Source: Isochrysis galbana (Eukaryota; Haptophyta; Isochrysidales; Isochrysidaceae). Taken from it: DNA of 64,000 nt. A program made the translations under genes and the position numbers. A model generated the notes under the pieces. That model saw nothing but the letters and a program-made list of their open reading frames with translations, did no database searches and was not told the DNA's origin. Each line of letters begins with the position of its first letter. Position 1 is the first letter of the stretch. The DNA lies in NCBI GenBank assembly GCA_018136815.1, contig CM030932.1:4936407-5000406 (forward strand), in the 5' to 3' direction. Below are positions 54,344 to 63,853 of the stretch, one piece after another.

Positions 54344-57300
54344 GTCGCCGGCGGGGCCCACGTCCGCGCTGTCACCCCGCTACCAGTCCAGGGTAGTGGG
54401 CCTGAACGCCACCCACCAAAAGATCGTATTATGCTACGGCCGAGTACTTCTACGGCCTCCAACCAGTACCCTAAGATTCCGCAAGTTCCAGACAAGCCCT
54501 TCCACCTCCACCCCCCTCTTTCTCCTGCCTCCTCGCCGATTACCCCTATTTCTCCCAATGCCGATAATTCCATCCTGGTTCTCGATATCACGCACGAGTC
54601 CTCCAAACCAAGTCAACCGTCCCCGCCTCTCTATCAACTCAAGCCGCTGAACCGCTACCCCACGCCACTCCCCAAGCATCAACAGTCCAAGACCTCACGG
54701 TCTGCGAAAATCCAGCCGCCGCAGGCCCAATCCAACCTTCAATCTCTCAAATCAAATTTCGCATGTCCGAGCCACAAAACGTCTCCCGAGTACGAGTCCG
54801 AGTCCAAGTCACGTTCGGAATTGCCCTCTTCGTCTTACGCCACCGCGCGCCCATCTACGAGTCTGAGCCCAGTCCAGTCATCACCGGTATCACCAGTCTC
54901 CATCGCTACGACGATGGAGGCGCAGTTCTCCGGTTCTTCCCCACTTTCTTTCGAGTCCGAGTCCAAGCCTGTTTTGAGCAAACCCCGTTCTGAGCCATCC
55001 GAGTCCGAGTCCGAGTTTACAATGTCACCGAGCCCTACCACGCGGTCGACCGCAGGATTAACGGAGCTCCAGCCACCCACTGAGCCTCCGACGACCACTC
55101 CTTCCGAGGGAGTGTTCACCTTCGGTCCTCCACGCCCCGAGTCTGAGTCATTTGGAATCTCCGGTCACTTCCAGAATTCCAACCACAACCGAGCCCCGTT
55201 TCACGAGCCACCGCGTATCGAGTCCAAACACAAGCTGACGCCGAAGCCCTCGACGACAGCCACTGTGTCCTTATCCCAGCCACCGTTTCGAGTCTCGCCG
55301 CAGCCGGCCTGCCACTCCAGCAAGCTGCACGCCGCCGAGCCGATCCCTTCCGTTTCCGTTCCGAGTCCGAGTCCAATCGCACAAGACAATGCATCCCGAG
55401 CCCGCGTAATCAAGCCCGTCACCGAGTCCGAGATTACGGCCGCACCGAGCCAACCGGTGCTGGCCACCGTGCCCCTATCGTCATCACAAGCTTCAGCCTC
55501 GTCCTCACCGACGGTTGCGACGCCAGGGGGCTTCACCTTTGGGCCGGCACCGTCCGTTCCCATTTCGAAAGTGAGCCCTGTTTTCAGTGCCCAGCACGCC
55601 AGAAACGACGAGTCCGAGTCCGAGTACCAATTAACGTCACCGCGGAGTCTGCGGTCGACCACCGGCGTTCCCACGCCACCCCATCAACCGAGAGCCATGG
55701 AGGAGCTGGCACAGCCGTCTCCTAGCCCCTCTGAAGTCGCCGAGTCTTCCGAATTCGAGTCTGAATCCACCGTAATTTCAGCGGTCCATCCACCCGCTAG
55801 CCCGAGCCAAGTCCTCCGAAGAATGCTTCGCATTGCAGAACCTCTTCGGCCACCACCCACGCCAGCCGCTGCCGCAGAGCCACCACCCTGGCCTCAGCCT
55901 TCCCCGCAGCCGGCTTCTACGACAGCCACGTCCCTTCTTTCGCCGGCGCCGACCCCGCCGACGACAGATTGCAACGAAGTCGATGCCTGGCCCGATTCCT
56001 CTCCCGACGTGACCATGGAGAGTGACCACAACTCCCTTGCACGTCGAGGAACGGCCGCCTCCCAAACCGAGCTTCTACGCCCATTGAGCCAGCCCAACCG
56101 AGTCTCTAAGCCATGTCCTTCATGTCTCTCACCGGTGGTCTCGCGGCCGCGGCGTCCGTCGCCGCAATCCGACACCCCACTTCTCCGAGTTTCTTCGTCA
56201 ATCCCGTCCTCTGAGCCCGTCTCCACGTCGTCGATATCCGAGTCTTCTTCTATTCGTCCTACGTCGCCGCGGCCACCGGTCGCAGCCTCCAAGCACTGCC
56301 TGCCTCTCGATACCACTGCCACCGCCATCATGCGCGTGGCAGCGATCAATGCGTCCGCAATCCAGTCCTTCGATTCCTCTCGAAACAACTCCGATGTCGG
56401 CACCCGCGATGATACCCCGTCACCCGCTCTCCACGCTCTCGCCTCTCTTCGTGCACGAGCGAGCGGCTCTGCGGTGGTATTACCTCGGCACCTCACGGAG
56501 GCAGCCCAAGAGCTCCGCCGGCCGCGCAGTGGCACCATAGCCTCGCCTGCCGCCGCGCTACCCAAGCACTTCGATGAGCTTTGCGCTGAGCTCACGAAGA
56601 CGAGTCAACAAGTCCAAGACGGGCTGACTTCTGGCTGTCACGCCCCACGAGTTCTCGTCGTTGGTGAGACTAGCGGCGTCGTCTCCTCCATGTTCCTACT
56701 CGCCGGAGCTGATGTAGCTACGTGCGATTTGTATCCTTCCGAGATTGACTACGTGCCCCACTTCCAAGGCGACGCGCTTCATGTCCAAAACCTAGGTTGG
56801 GACCTAGTCATCGCCCACCCGCCCTGCACGTACCTCTCCGCCGTCAGCAGTCAATGGCTCTCCCAAGAACCCGGACGTCGTGCCGCTCTTGAGTCGGCCG
56901 CCCGCGTCTTCAAGTCAATGGCCTCCGCCACTGCTCCGTTTGTAGCGGTTGAAACCCCTCGGATGCATGCGGAAGCTCGCCGTTTAGTCGGGGGGTTGAC
57001 CCCGACCCAAGTCGTCCAACCCTGGGAGCACGGCACTGGACACCAGAAAGCCACGGGGTTGTACCTCACCAAAGGGCTGCCGCCCCTCCAGCCAACCTGC
57101 GTCGTGGATGGCCGTGAGTCGGCCATGGCTAACCTCTCTCCTTCACCGCACCGTGGCGCTCTCCGCAGCCGCACCTACGTCGGCGTAGCTGGAGCGATGG
57201 CGATCCATTGGATGCCTGTTCTTCTTCGATATTTGAGCCAACAGGGAGACCAGGCATCGACGAAGAAACTGTCCGCGTTGGAGCTACTCGCTTGCGCGCG

Positions 57301-59446
57301 GCGCAGCCTATTGGACCGGCCTTCACTAAGTTCAACCGAGGCTACCGCCTACGAGCCGTGGTCGGCTCTTCATCGTTATGAGAGGGGGAGGGAATCTAGT
57401 GAAGTTTCTTCCGACCCCGTTGTTTCCCGTCCAGCTACTCCCGAGACAAACAACCACGAAGACCAAAAAGAAACCCACGATAACTACGACAACGACACGC
57501 CACTCTACGCCTCCGAGTCTACTCTCCACGACCCATTCTCTCCATGGACCGCCCCGCCTCCGGCACGCGCGAGCTCGCCGCGTCCGACGACGCCGACGAC
57601 TCTCCGGAAGCGGCGCCAACAATGGCAATCATTCGGAGTGAACGGGGACCAGAAATGGTCCAACGTCACGCTCGAAACCGCTGACGAAATAAGAGCGCAA
57701 GCTCTAGCCGGACGAGGCGCCGACGAGGAATCCGACCTCGCCGCTGCCGTCCGAGCGCCAATCGAGTTCGTGGAAGCCAAAGGCATCCGCGCCGAAGAGT
57801 TAGCCTCACTAGTTCGAAGACCCAAGACAGAAGCCCAAGCCCGTCTCGAGAAAGATTGGGAAAAGATGTCCGACCACCCGAGGCACCCCACCGACAAGAG
57901 AGGCCTGGGCTACACTAGCCCCAAGCTATCACCCTGCCCCTCTACCCACGAGGACGACGCCTCTAGGCCCTATGCCACGATAGCGGCAGTCGGAGTACCC
58001 GAAGAGACGACGTCCACTTTGACGAAGAATTCACCCGAGCAACCACTCTGTCGACCAACCCTGTCCCCGTCCGACACCATCGCATACGTGACCGCGCACC
58101 GACCGGAGAGTGTCGTGGATACCCTGCCCTCAGCTTACCCAAGGCATTGTCTATATGTTCGAGATCTAATGGTCTGCCGCTCCGGCGAGGCTACCAGCAA
58201 AGAAGGAGTCATCTTAGCCGACTCCGCCCTCACGGTCAACAGCACCCTCGCTGACACCGGAGCTGGCCCGTCGGTCGTGACCACTTCCCTCTTGTCCAGC
58301 CTACCCAACGACGCATGCGTCGAGCGGCTGCCGCAAGCCGTAGTGACACCGCTCCATGGCCCAGACGGCCTACCTCTTATCGCGCGAGGCAAGGCTCGAA
58401 TCGTCTTCTCCGTCGGCGGATTTCTCTTTCGTCATACGTTCATGGTGATTGAAGGCAGCCCGATGCTGCTGCTCGGGAACGACTTCTTAGCCACGCACGC
58501 CGCTTCGATTCAGCTCGCCTCCGACAGCGCGGACGGCTCTATCACCCTCGGTGCTCCATCCACGGTGGCTCCTCTTGGGGTTAATGGCAGTCCAAGCCCC
58601 GACGCCCCGCCGATCTTTCGCGTCTCGACGTCACCGATAGCGATGGTCCCTGTCAGCCTGACTTGTGCACAAGTCTGTCCGACCTCCGCGAACCCAATTA
58701 CGACTGACTTCTTCCGAGGGCCGCAGGCCGCCGAAAACGACAACCAGCTAGTCTCCGAGCCTCTCTTCAACACGGCCGATGAGTTTGCCGCCAAAGCGCC
58801 GGCATCATGTGGCTCCGAGTACCTCCTATATACCCACGAACCTATCACGATCCCGGCCTATCATCGGGCAACGTTTCACGTCCGAATTCCACTAGCTCTT
58901 CGAGAACACGAAGATTGCGCCATGCTCGTGGACCGACTACCGACGCGTGAAACGATCGATAGCTCTCCTCTCGTCATCCCTCAAGTAGAGAGGCCGAACT
59001 CCAACCACACCATCGCGATTACGGTGGTCAATACTGACCCCAAACCTCTACATCTTCCGTCGTTCCATCCTGTAGCTTCGTTACAGGTTCGATTCAAGAT
59101 TCACGCTGGAACTTATCACCGCGTCGGTGACAATAACTCGCCGGATGTGATTGAGTCGCTCAACGAGGACCAACGCAAGCTCCTCGAGGCAGCCAAGATC
59201 GACCCCGAGGGCCGTCTCTCGATGCCCCAACGTGAACAAGTTCGTCGTCTACTGGCCCGACGTATCGCTGCTTTCGCAATTGACCCGACTAACCCGAATC
59301 ACACTCACGTGATGGAGGTAGAGCTACCGCTCAACCCCGGAGCCGAAGCTCACCGTCACGCACCGTGGGTAGGGGGAACAAACAACTTGCTGGGGAATGC
59401 CGCCCGCTCGTGTCGTTTTCGCTCGATGATGGGTGGAACTCAGTGA
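54344..59446 (+). CDS. pol: Pol with methyltransferase-like domain and protease; RT cut off
   Basis: The frame is open from the codon after the Gag TAG; the first ATG is at 54431 (residue 1 here), 1671 codons. Residues 1-730 are Ser/Pro/Glu-rich with ESES repeats. Residues ~738-935 form a class I SAM-dependent methyltransferase-like domain: VLVVGETSG (741), CDLYPSEID, WDLVIAHPPCTYLS (P797-P798-C799), VETP (840) and LRSRTYVGVAGAMA (from 911), the order of the phage DNA-methylase family. A retropepsin follows (LADTGAGPSVV, D1275-T-G-A; later LLLGNDFL). At about 1600-1643, RRLLARRIAAFAIDP and VMEVELPLNPGAEAHRHAPW are the start of a Ty3-type RT. From 59366 the reading enters palindromic-repeat DNA and stops at 59444-59446. 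The remaining RT, RNase H and integrase are absent. Confidence 0.85.
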   Translation, partial: VAGGAHVRAVTPLPVQGSGPERHPPKDRIMLRPSTSTASNQYPKIPQVPDKPFHLHPPLSPASSPITPISPNADNSILVLDITHESSKPSQPSPPLYQLKPLNRYPTPLPKHQQSKTSRSAKIQPPQAQSNLQSLKSNFACPSHKTSPEYESESKSRSELPSSSYATARPSTSLSPVQSSPVSPVSIATTMEAQFSGSSPLSFESESKPVLSKPRSEPSESESEFTMSPSPTTRSTAGLTELQPPTEPPTTTPSEGVFTFGPPRPESESFGISGHFQNSNHNRAPFHEPPRIESKHKLTPKPSTTATVSLSQPPFRVSPQPACHSSKLHAAEPIPSVSVPSPSPIAQDNASRARVIKPVTESEITAAPSQPVLATVPLSSSQASASSSPTVATPGGFTFGPAPSVPISKVSPVFSAQHARNDESESEYQLTSPRSLRSTTGVPTPPHQPRAMEELAQPSPSPSEVAESSEFESESTVISAVHPPASPSQVLRRMLRIAEPLRPPPTPAAAAEPPPWPQPSPQPASTTATSLLSPAPTPPTTDCNEVDAWPDSSPDVTMESDHNSLARRGTAASQTELLRPLSQPNRVSKPCPSCLSPVVSRPRRPSPQSDTPLLRVSSSIPSSEPVSTSSISESSSIRPTSPRPPVAASKHCLPLDTTATAIMRVAAINASAIQSFDSSRNNSDVGTRDDTPSPALHALASLRARASGSAVVLPRHLTEAAQELRRPRSGTIASPAAALPKHFDELCAELTKTSQQVQDGLTSGCHAPRVLVVGETSGVVSSMFLLAGADVATCDLYPSEIDYVPHFQGDALHVQNLGWDLVIAHPPCTYLSAVSSQWLSQEPGRRAALESAARVFKSMASATAPFVAVETPRMHAEARRLVGGLTPTQVVQPWEHGTGHQKATGLYLTKGLPPLQPTCVVDGRESAMANLSPSPHRGALRSRTYVGVAGAMAIHWMPVLLRYLSQQGDQASTKKLSALELLACARRSLLDRPSLSSTEATAYEPWSALHRYERGRESSEVSSDPVVSRPATPETNNHEDQKETHDNYDNDTPLYASESTLHDPFSPWTAPPPARASSPRPTTPTTLRKRRQQWQSFGVNGDQKWSNVTLETADEIRAQALAGRGADEESDLAAAVRAPIEFVEAKGIRAEELASLVRRPKTEAQARLEKDWEKMSDHPRHPTDKRGLGYTSPKLSPCPSTHEDDASRPYATIAAVGVPEETTSTLTKNSPEQPLCRPTLSPSDTIAYVTAHRPESVVDTLPSAYPRHCLYVRDLMVCRSGEATSKEGVILADSALTVNSTLADTGAGPSVVTTSLLSSLPNDACVERLPQAVVTPLHGPDGLPLIARGKARIVFSVGGFLFRHTFMVIEGSPMLLLGNDFLATHAASIQLASDSADGSITLGAPSTVAPLGVNGSPSPDAPPIFRVSTSPIAMVPVSLTCAQVCPTSANPITTDFFRGPQAAENDNQLVSEPLFNTADEFAAKAPASCGSEYLLYTHEPITIPAYHRATFHVRIPLALREHEDCAMLVDRLPTRETIDSSPLVIPQVERPNSNHTIAITVVNTDPKPLHLPSFHPVASLQVRFKIHAGTYHRVGDNNSPDVIESLNEDQRKLLEAAKIDPEGRLSMPQREQVRRLLARRIAAFAIDPTNPNHTHVMEVELPLNPGAEAHRHAPWVGGTNNLLGNAARSCRFRSMMGGTQ
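59366..59430. repeat. Half-unit of the palindromic repeat
   Basis: GGGGAACAAACAACTTGCTG and GGAATGCCGCCCGCTCGTG match the right half of the units at 60345-61245. This is the exact point where RT similarity ends. Confidence 0.8.
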
Positions 59447-60285
59447 GTGTCCGGTAACTCCTGCTTGTTGGTCAGCGGTGAGCTGATCGACGCGCGCTCC
59501 AAGGGCGCCAGCTCAGGATGAGCTTCCAAGTACTTCCACACACTTTGGACCTCTTTGCTCTTCAAAGGCTTCCAAATTACCGCCTCTTTGTCGACAAAGG
59601 ACATGACGCCTCGCAGGGCCTGGCTGAACGCGCCATTCACTGCGGGCGGGCATCTGTAGAGGGCCAACTCTTCCAGCTGATGCAACACCTTGCTGTCTCT
59701 CAAGTTGCCCCCCAGGTCCACCTCCTCGACTTCCGTGAGCTTGAGGTTCTCCAACGCTGCGAGTGCATCGACGTTGCCCAAGACTTCGGTTACGTGGGCC
59801 TCCATTCGTTTGATGCGTTGGCCCGCCTTGTCAATGACCAACCGCCCACAACCCGAAAGGGAGAGCTCCTCGAGCAGAGGGAGCATGGTACCCCCCGTTA
59901 TCTCCGACATCAGAAGGGTCCCGTGCCGTTGTTTGTCGAGGCATCTCAGACGGAGTTTTCTGACCTTAATCCCCTCCGCGACGCTCGCTGAGTATGCGAG
60001 GAGCGCGGACCAGAAATGCCGGAAGTCTTCTTGGGTCTGCACATCCAGGTTCAATTCGATGCTGTGGTATTTCTTCCTCGAGTCCGTATCCTGAAGCGCG
60101 GCCTTCACCTCCTCGCCCTTGTTCGCGTGCAATACGTCACCCGTCAACCCCCTCACCAACAGTCTGAAGATCCCGCTGAAGTGCTTTCGTGGCAATTGAA
60201 GAGCTAGCTTTTTGGTGGATTGCTCGATGGGGGCCTCGGGACCATTCTGGGGGAGGAGAGACAATGCAAGGTTTCTATGCTCCAT
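59440..60285 (-). CDS. LRR-like protein between palindromic repeats
   Basis: A 281-codon intronless ORF, ATG at 60285. It contains irregular leucine-rich units: LPLLEELSLSGCGRLVID, LAALENLKLTEVEEVDLGGN and LHQLEELALYRCPP. N-terminal residues (LALQLPRKHFSGIFRLLVRG) and the C-terminal helix (VQSVWKYLEAHPELAPLERA) are protein-like. No signal peptide or membrane helix. It lies between a palindromic half-unit at 59366-59430 and the array at 60345, inside the damaged retrotransposon. It may be a host gene fragment captured or moved by those repeats, or a gene of an unrecognised element. The family is not known to me. Confidence 0.6.
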   Translation of the reverse strand: MEHRNLALSLLPQNGPEAPIEQSTKKLALQLPRKHFSGIFRLLVRGLTGDVLHANKGEEVKAALQDTDSRKKYHSIELNLDVQTQEDFRHFWSALLAYSASVAEGIKVRKLRLRCLDKQRHGTLLMSEITGGTMLPLLEELSLSGCGRLVIDKAGQRIKRMEAHVTEVLGNVDALAALENLKLTEVEEVDLGGNLRDSKVLHQLEELALYRCPPAVNGAFSQALRGVMSFVDKEAVIWKPLKSKEVQSVWKYLEAHPELAPLERASISSPLTNKQELPDTH

Positions 60286-60344
60286 TTCTGGTTGTCAAAC
60301 AATAAAAATGAAGGGGAAGAAGGTTGTCGGCCGCTAATCCGTTC

Positions 60345-61245
60345 CGCGTGAGGGAGTAAGGGGGCTCCCAGGAAGTTGTTTGGTCCCCCCCCCACCGCCG
60401 TACGCGGGAAGTTGTCAGATTTCACTGGAAAAGCGAGCACGCAGGGGCCGCTAATCTGACAACTTTCCGCGTACGGGGTAGGGGGGGACGACCCAACAAC
60501 TTCCTGGGGAATGCCGCTCGCTCGTGCAGCCCTCCTCCCCAACTCGTGCAGCGACCCCAGAAAGTTGTTGATTTCCCCCCCTCCCCCCGCACGCGGAAGG
60601 TTGTCAGATTAGTGCGCGGTTTGCGATGGGAGATGCGCGGTTTGCAAGGGGGCAAATCTGACAACGTTCCGCGTGAGGGGGGAGGGGGGAGAACAAACAA
60701 CTTTCTGGGGAATGCCGCCCGCTCGTGCAGCCCTCCTCCCCAACTCGTGCAGCGCTCCCAAAAAGTTGTTTGTTTCCCCCCCTACCCCCTCACGCGGAAG
60801 GTTGTCAGATTAGTGCGCGGTTTTCGACAAGGATGCGCGGTTTGCAAGGGGGCAAATCTGACAACGTTCCGCGTGAGGGGGGAGGGGGGAGAACAAACAA
60901 CTTTCTGGGGAATGCCGCCCGCTCGTGCAGCCCTCCTCCCCAACTCGTGCAGCGCTCCCAAAAAGTTGTTTGTTTCCCCCCCTACCCCCTCACGCGGAAG
61001 GTTGTCAGATTAGTGCGCGGTTTTCGACAAGGATGCGCGGTTTGCAAGGGGGCAAATCTGACAACTTTCCGCGTGAGGGGGGGAGGGGGGAGAACAAACA
61101 ACTTTCTGGGGAATGCCGCCCGCTCGTGCAGCCCTCCTCCCCAACTCGTGCAGCGCTCCCAGGAAGTGGTTGATTTCCCCCCCTATCCCCCGCACGCGGA
61201 AGGTTGTCAGATTAGTGCGCGGGTTGTGATGGGAGTGCGCGGTTT
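60345..61245. repeat. Array of ~200-bp palindromic (foldback) units
   Basis: At least four units; 60729-60928 and 60929-61128 are practically identical. Each unit is one long imperfect palindrome. CACGCGGAAGGTTGTCAGAT pairs with ATCTGACAACGTTCCGCGTG around a centre with two GTGCGCGG/TGCGCGG motifs, and AAGTTGTTTGTT pairs with AACAAACAACTT further out. Open frames across it are periodic artefacts. Confidence 0.85.
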
Positions 61246-61254
61246 TCGAGGGGT

Positions 61255-61960
61255 CCTGTGAAGCTTTTGTAGAATTCTGCCGGCAGTGCGTCCGGCCCCG
61301 CGCTTTTGCCGTTTCCTATCTGTGTTATGGCGTCTAGTAGCTCTTCCATCGTGATCCTCCCTTCTATCGCGCTGCTATCGTGCGTGTTCAGCGGGCGCGC
61401 TTCCAGTAGCGCTTCCATCTCGTAGTCCCTTTCGTTGCGTCGTTCTTGATATAGCCACGCGTAGTATTTGCGTAGCTCTCTGCGTATCTCCGCGTCGTCT
61501 GTTGTTGTGTCCCTCGCCCCTTCGTCCGGGGCGTTCCAGTTCCCCGTGATGTAGAGCTCCGGGATGGCGCTATTGGAGGTGCGGGATTGGAATTTCTGGA
61601 AGAATTCCTTCGTCATTCTTTCCTCATGCTTGAGGGCGTCGAAACTTTCTTTGGTCGTCGGCCTGGATGTTTTCCGGATCTTATCTATCGTGTCGTTTAG
61701 TTCGCGTATCCTGTCCAGTTTCCTGGCGTCCGGCTCTCCGTCGTCTAGTTCTATCCCTAGTATGGCGAGTTCGTCTATCGCTTTGGCTATCTCTTGGTGT
61801 TCCTTTCCTTGTCTCGTCGCCCATAGTAGATAGGTGGCCACCGCCCTCTTGGCACTGCCCCACGCGTCGTCGACCTCCTCGTCTGGGGTCTCTGGGTTTA
61901 TGTGGCTCTTCCATAGGTGCGTTACCACCCTTTGTGTATCCTCTGATGCAAAGAGCTCGC
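61255..61960 (-). pseudogene. LINE fragment: linker and start of RT
   Basis: A minus-strand frame reads TQRVVTHLWKSHINPETPDE, later ELRKYYAWLYQERRNERDYE and ITMEELLDAITQIGNGKSAG followed by PDALPAEFYKSF. The GKSAGPDALPAEFYK block is the start of a LINE reverse transcriptase. It is cut at ~61255 by the foldback array and at ~61960 by the chromodomain piece. It is probably the same LINE family as the other fragments, but it covers a region they lack, so that cannot be checked here. Confidence 0.75.
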
Positions 61961-61962
61961 TG

Positions 61963-62304
61963 TCTATGCTCGCTGAAGATGAGTACTTGGTCGAAGAGTT
62001 ACTCGATCGCAAGGGCGATGGAGTTTCATTCAAGTATCTCGTCAAATGGCGCGGCTATCCTCGTTCTGAAGCTACTTGGGAGTCTCGAATTGAGTTGCTG
62101 CGGCGTTGTGCTGATCTAGTTGAGTCGTATGACGCCAATTTCGACAGCCGTCCGGTTCAACCTCAAGCTCTCTCCAATTCAAACTCCTCTTCAAGTCCAA
62201 GTTCAAGTTCCCAATCAAATCAAATACCACGACCAATTCAAGAGCCCAAGCGTATTCCTCCTGATCTGCCTTCAAATCGTACCCGTTCTCGTTCACGATC
62301 GTAG
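61963..62304 (+). pseudogene. Chromodomain end of chromovirus integrase
   Basis: EDEYLVEELLDRKGDGVSFK, then YLVKWRGYPRSEATWESRIE and LLRRCADLVESYDAN form a chromodomain with the usual aromatic and W-x-x-R-G positions, followed by a Ser-rich tail ending RTRSRSRS and a stop at 62302-62304. Chromodomains at the C-terminus of integrase target chromoviruses to chromatin. In position and orientation it fits the Pol at 54344; about 2.6 kb of foreign sequence now stands where RT to integrase should be. Confidence 0.8.
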
Positions 62305-62561
62305 CGCTAAGTCGACCGGAAGTGGATGATTAGCGTCGCGTCAGCGCCTGACCCAGCGCAACTGCCCGAGCAAAACTCCTGTAAAAGGGAGAACGTGGTA
62401 GGACGTGACGTACGAAATCGGGGGCCGCCGCGCTAAGCTGCCGATTTTGTGCTCGCTTTGGATCCATGGGTTAATCCTCCTCCTCTAGGTCTCTCGTCTC
62501 GTATGGTTAAATGAACTCTCTTGGCTCGACATCGGGAGACGTCTCGATTTAAGTCGGGGGG

Positions 62562-63640
62562 TGTTGTATTCCTGCCCATCTGAAGGTTGTAGGCATGAAT
62601 ATTCGTGTAAGGTACGCGCTCACAATTACAATTGAACAGTTCCCCGTGTTGCCACTGACGCACAAGACACACAGATTCGGATTCCCCATGGTCTCAAGTC
62701 CAGGTTTGCAGGTTTTGGTCTCGAAATTTGCGATTCGAATTTTGTTTTTGCTGTTACTATAATTGTTGGCTCGTTTAAGGTAATAAACCGGCATGACTTC
62801 GACTTCTCGTTCTGCAGTCGCTCTGCGAGACTCTCTCTCTCTCTCTCTCTCCGTCCGCCTCTCCTCGGCCGACGGCAAGAAGATTCGTCCAAAACATTCT
62901 CCGGTCCCAAGATATCTCGTGGGGGTCTCTCCGCGCTCCGCGAGGGAAAGGACGCGATCTCGCTCCGAGATCGGCCTCGCGCCCTCCCACGCTGCCCCGC
63001 CGTGCCCTCGGTCCCTCGCCCCCCCCGCGGCAGGTTCTTTCCCTCGGCGTGCCGTCCGTCGCCTCTGGCCGTTCTATTAATCCCCCCCCGCGCGAGGTTC
63101 TCTTCTCCCCCGTGCGCGGTTCGTTTCCTCCGGCCGTCGTTCGTTCCCCCCCCGCGCGCGTTATTCCCCCCCCCTTCGCTTCGATTCCTCTCGCGATTCC
63201 TTCGATGATTGCCTTCATCTCGTCCGTTCTTCTTCGCGATTCTCGCGGAGGGGGCACCGACGTTTAACGTTAGTTTCGCCGTGGTTTCGGTAAAAGAAAG
63301 GTAGAACGAATGGCACGCGCCTCGCGTCTCGCGTCTTGTTTCGTCGCCCTTTGCTCGTCTCTTGTCTAGAAGGTCTCTCCGCACATCGCCTTCTTACCCC
63401 GCGCGAGTTTGGATCTCTCCTCGACCCTCCGCGTTGGCTTAAGCGGACGAGTTTCGCTTTAACGATAGTCCGAACCCTTCGTTTGCGTAGTTATGCGCTC
63501 TCGTTCCGTATTTCTTCGCGCATGGCGATCGATCGCGACCTCAGCCTTCGCCGCGCGGGAGGGGTTTGTTTATCGTATGATTCCGGAGTGTTTACGTTAG
63601 TTTTCTGAGCCCAAGGTCGTTGGGGTTTGGGTTTCTTGTG
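62562..63640 (+). mobile_element. LTR of the chromovirus, right end approximate
   Basis: It follows a purine-rich tract (AAGTCGGGGGG, 62551-62561) and starts TGTTGTATTCCTGCC. A diverged partial copy is at 14880-15109 in the opposite orientation. It contains a (CT)n run at about 62830-62850 and several GTTTACGTTAG-like motifs near its right part. The CA end and a primer-binding site could not be fixed; 63640 is a guess. Confidence 0.6.
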
Positions 63641-63853
63641 AGTGTTTTTGTAGCAACTTCGTCGAGTCCCACCGTGTTCCCAAACGAGTCCCCCCGAGTT
63701 CCCGAGTCTATACCCCGAGTCAACGAGTCAATACAAGTCAAGCACGCGCCTGAGCCACCCCCAGTCGCCTGCCACCACCTCCCACAAGCCTCCTTCCGCA
63801 CTTCCGCGCCCACCGTGCTCCGTGCGTGCGTCGTGCGTCGTGCGTCGATCACC

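Noticed and set aside
60345-61245. CRISPR-like regular array
   Set aside because: Units are ~200 bp palindromes directly abutting, with no unique spacers, in a eukaryotic nuclear context with introns.
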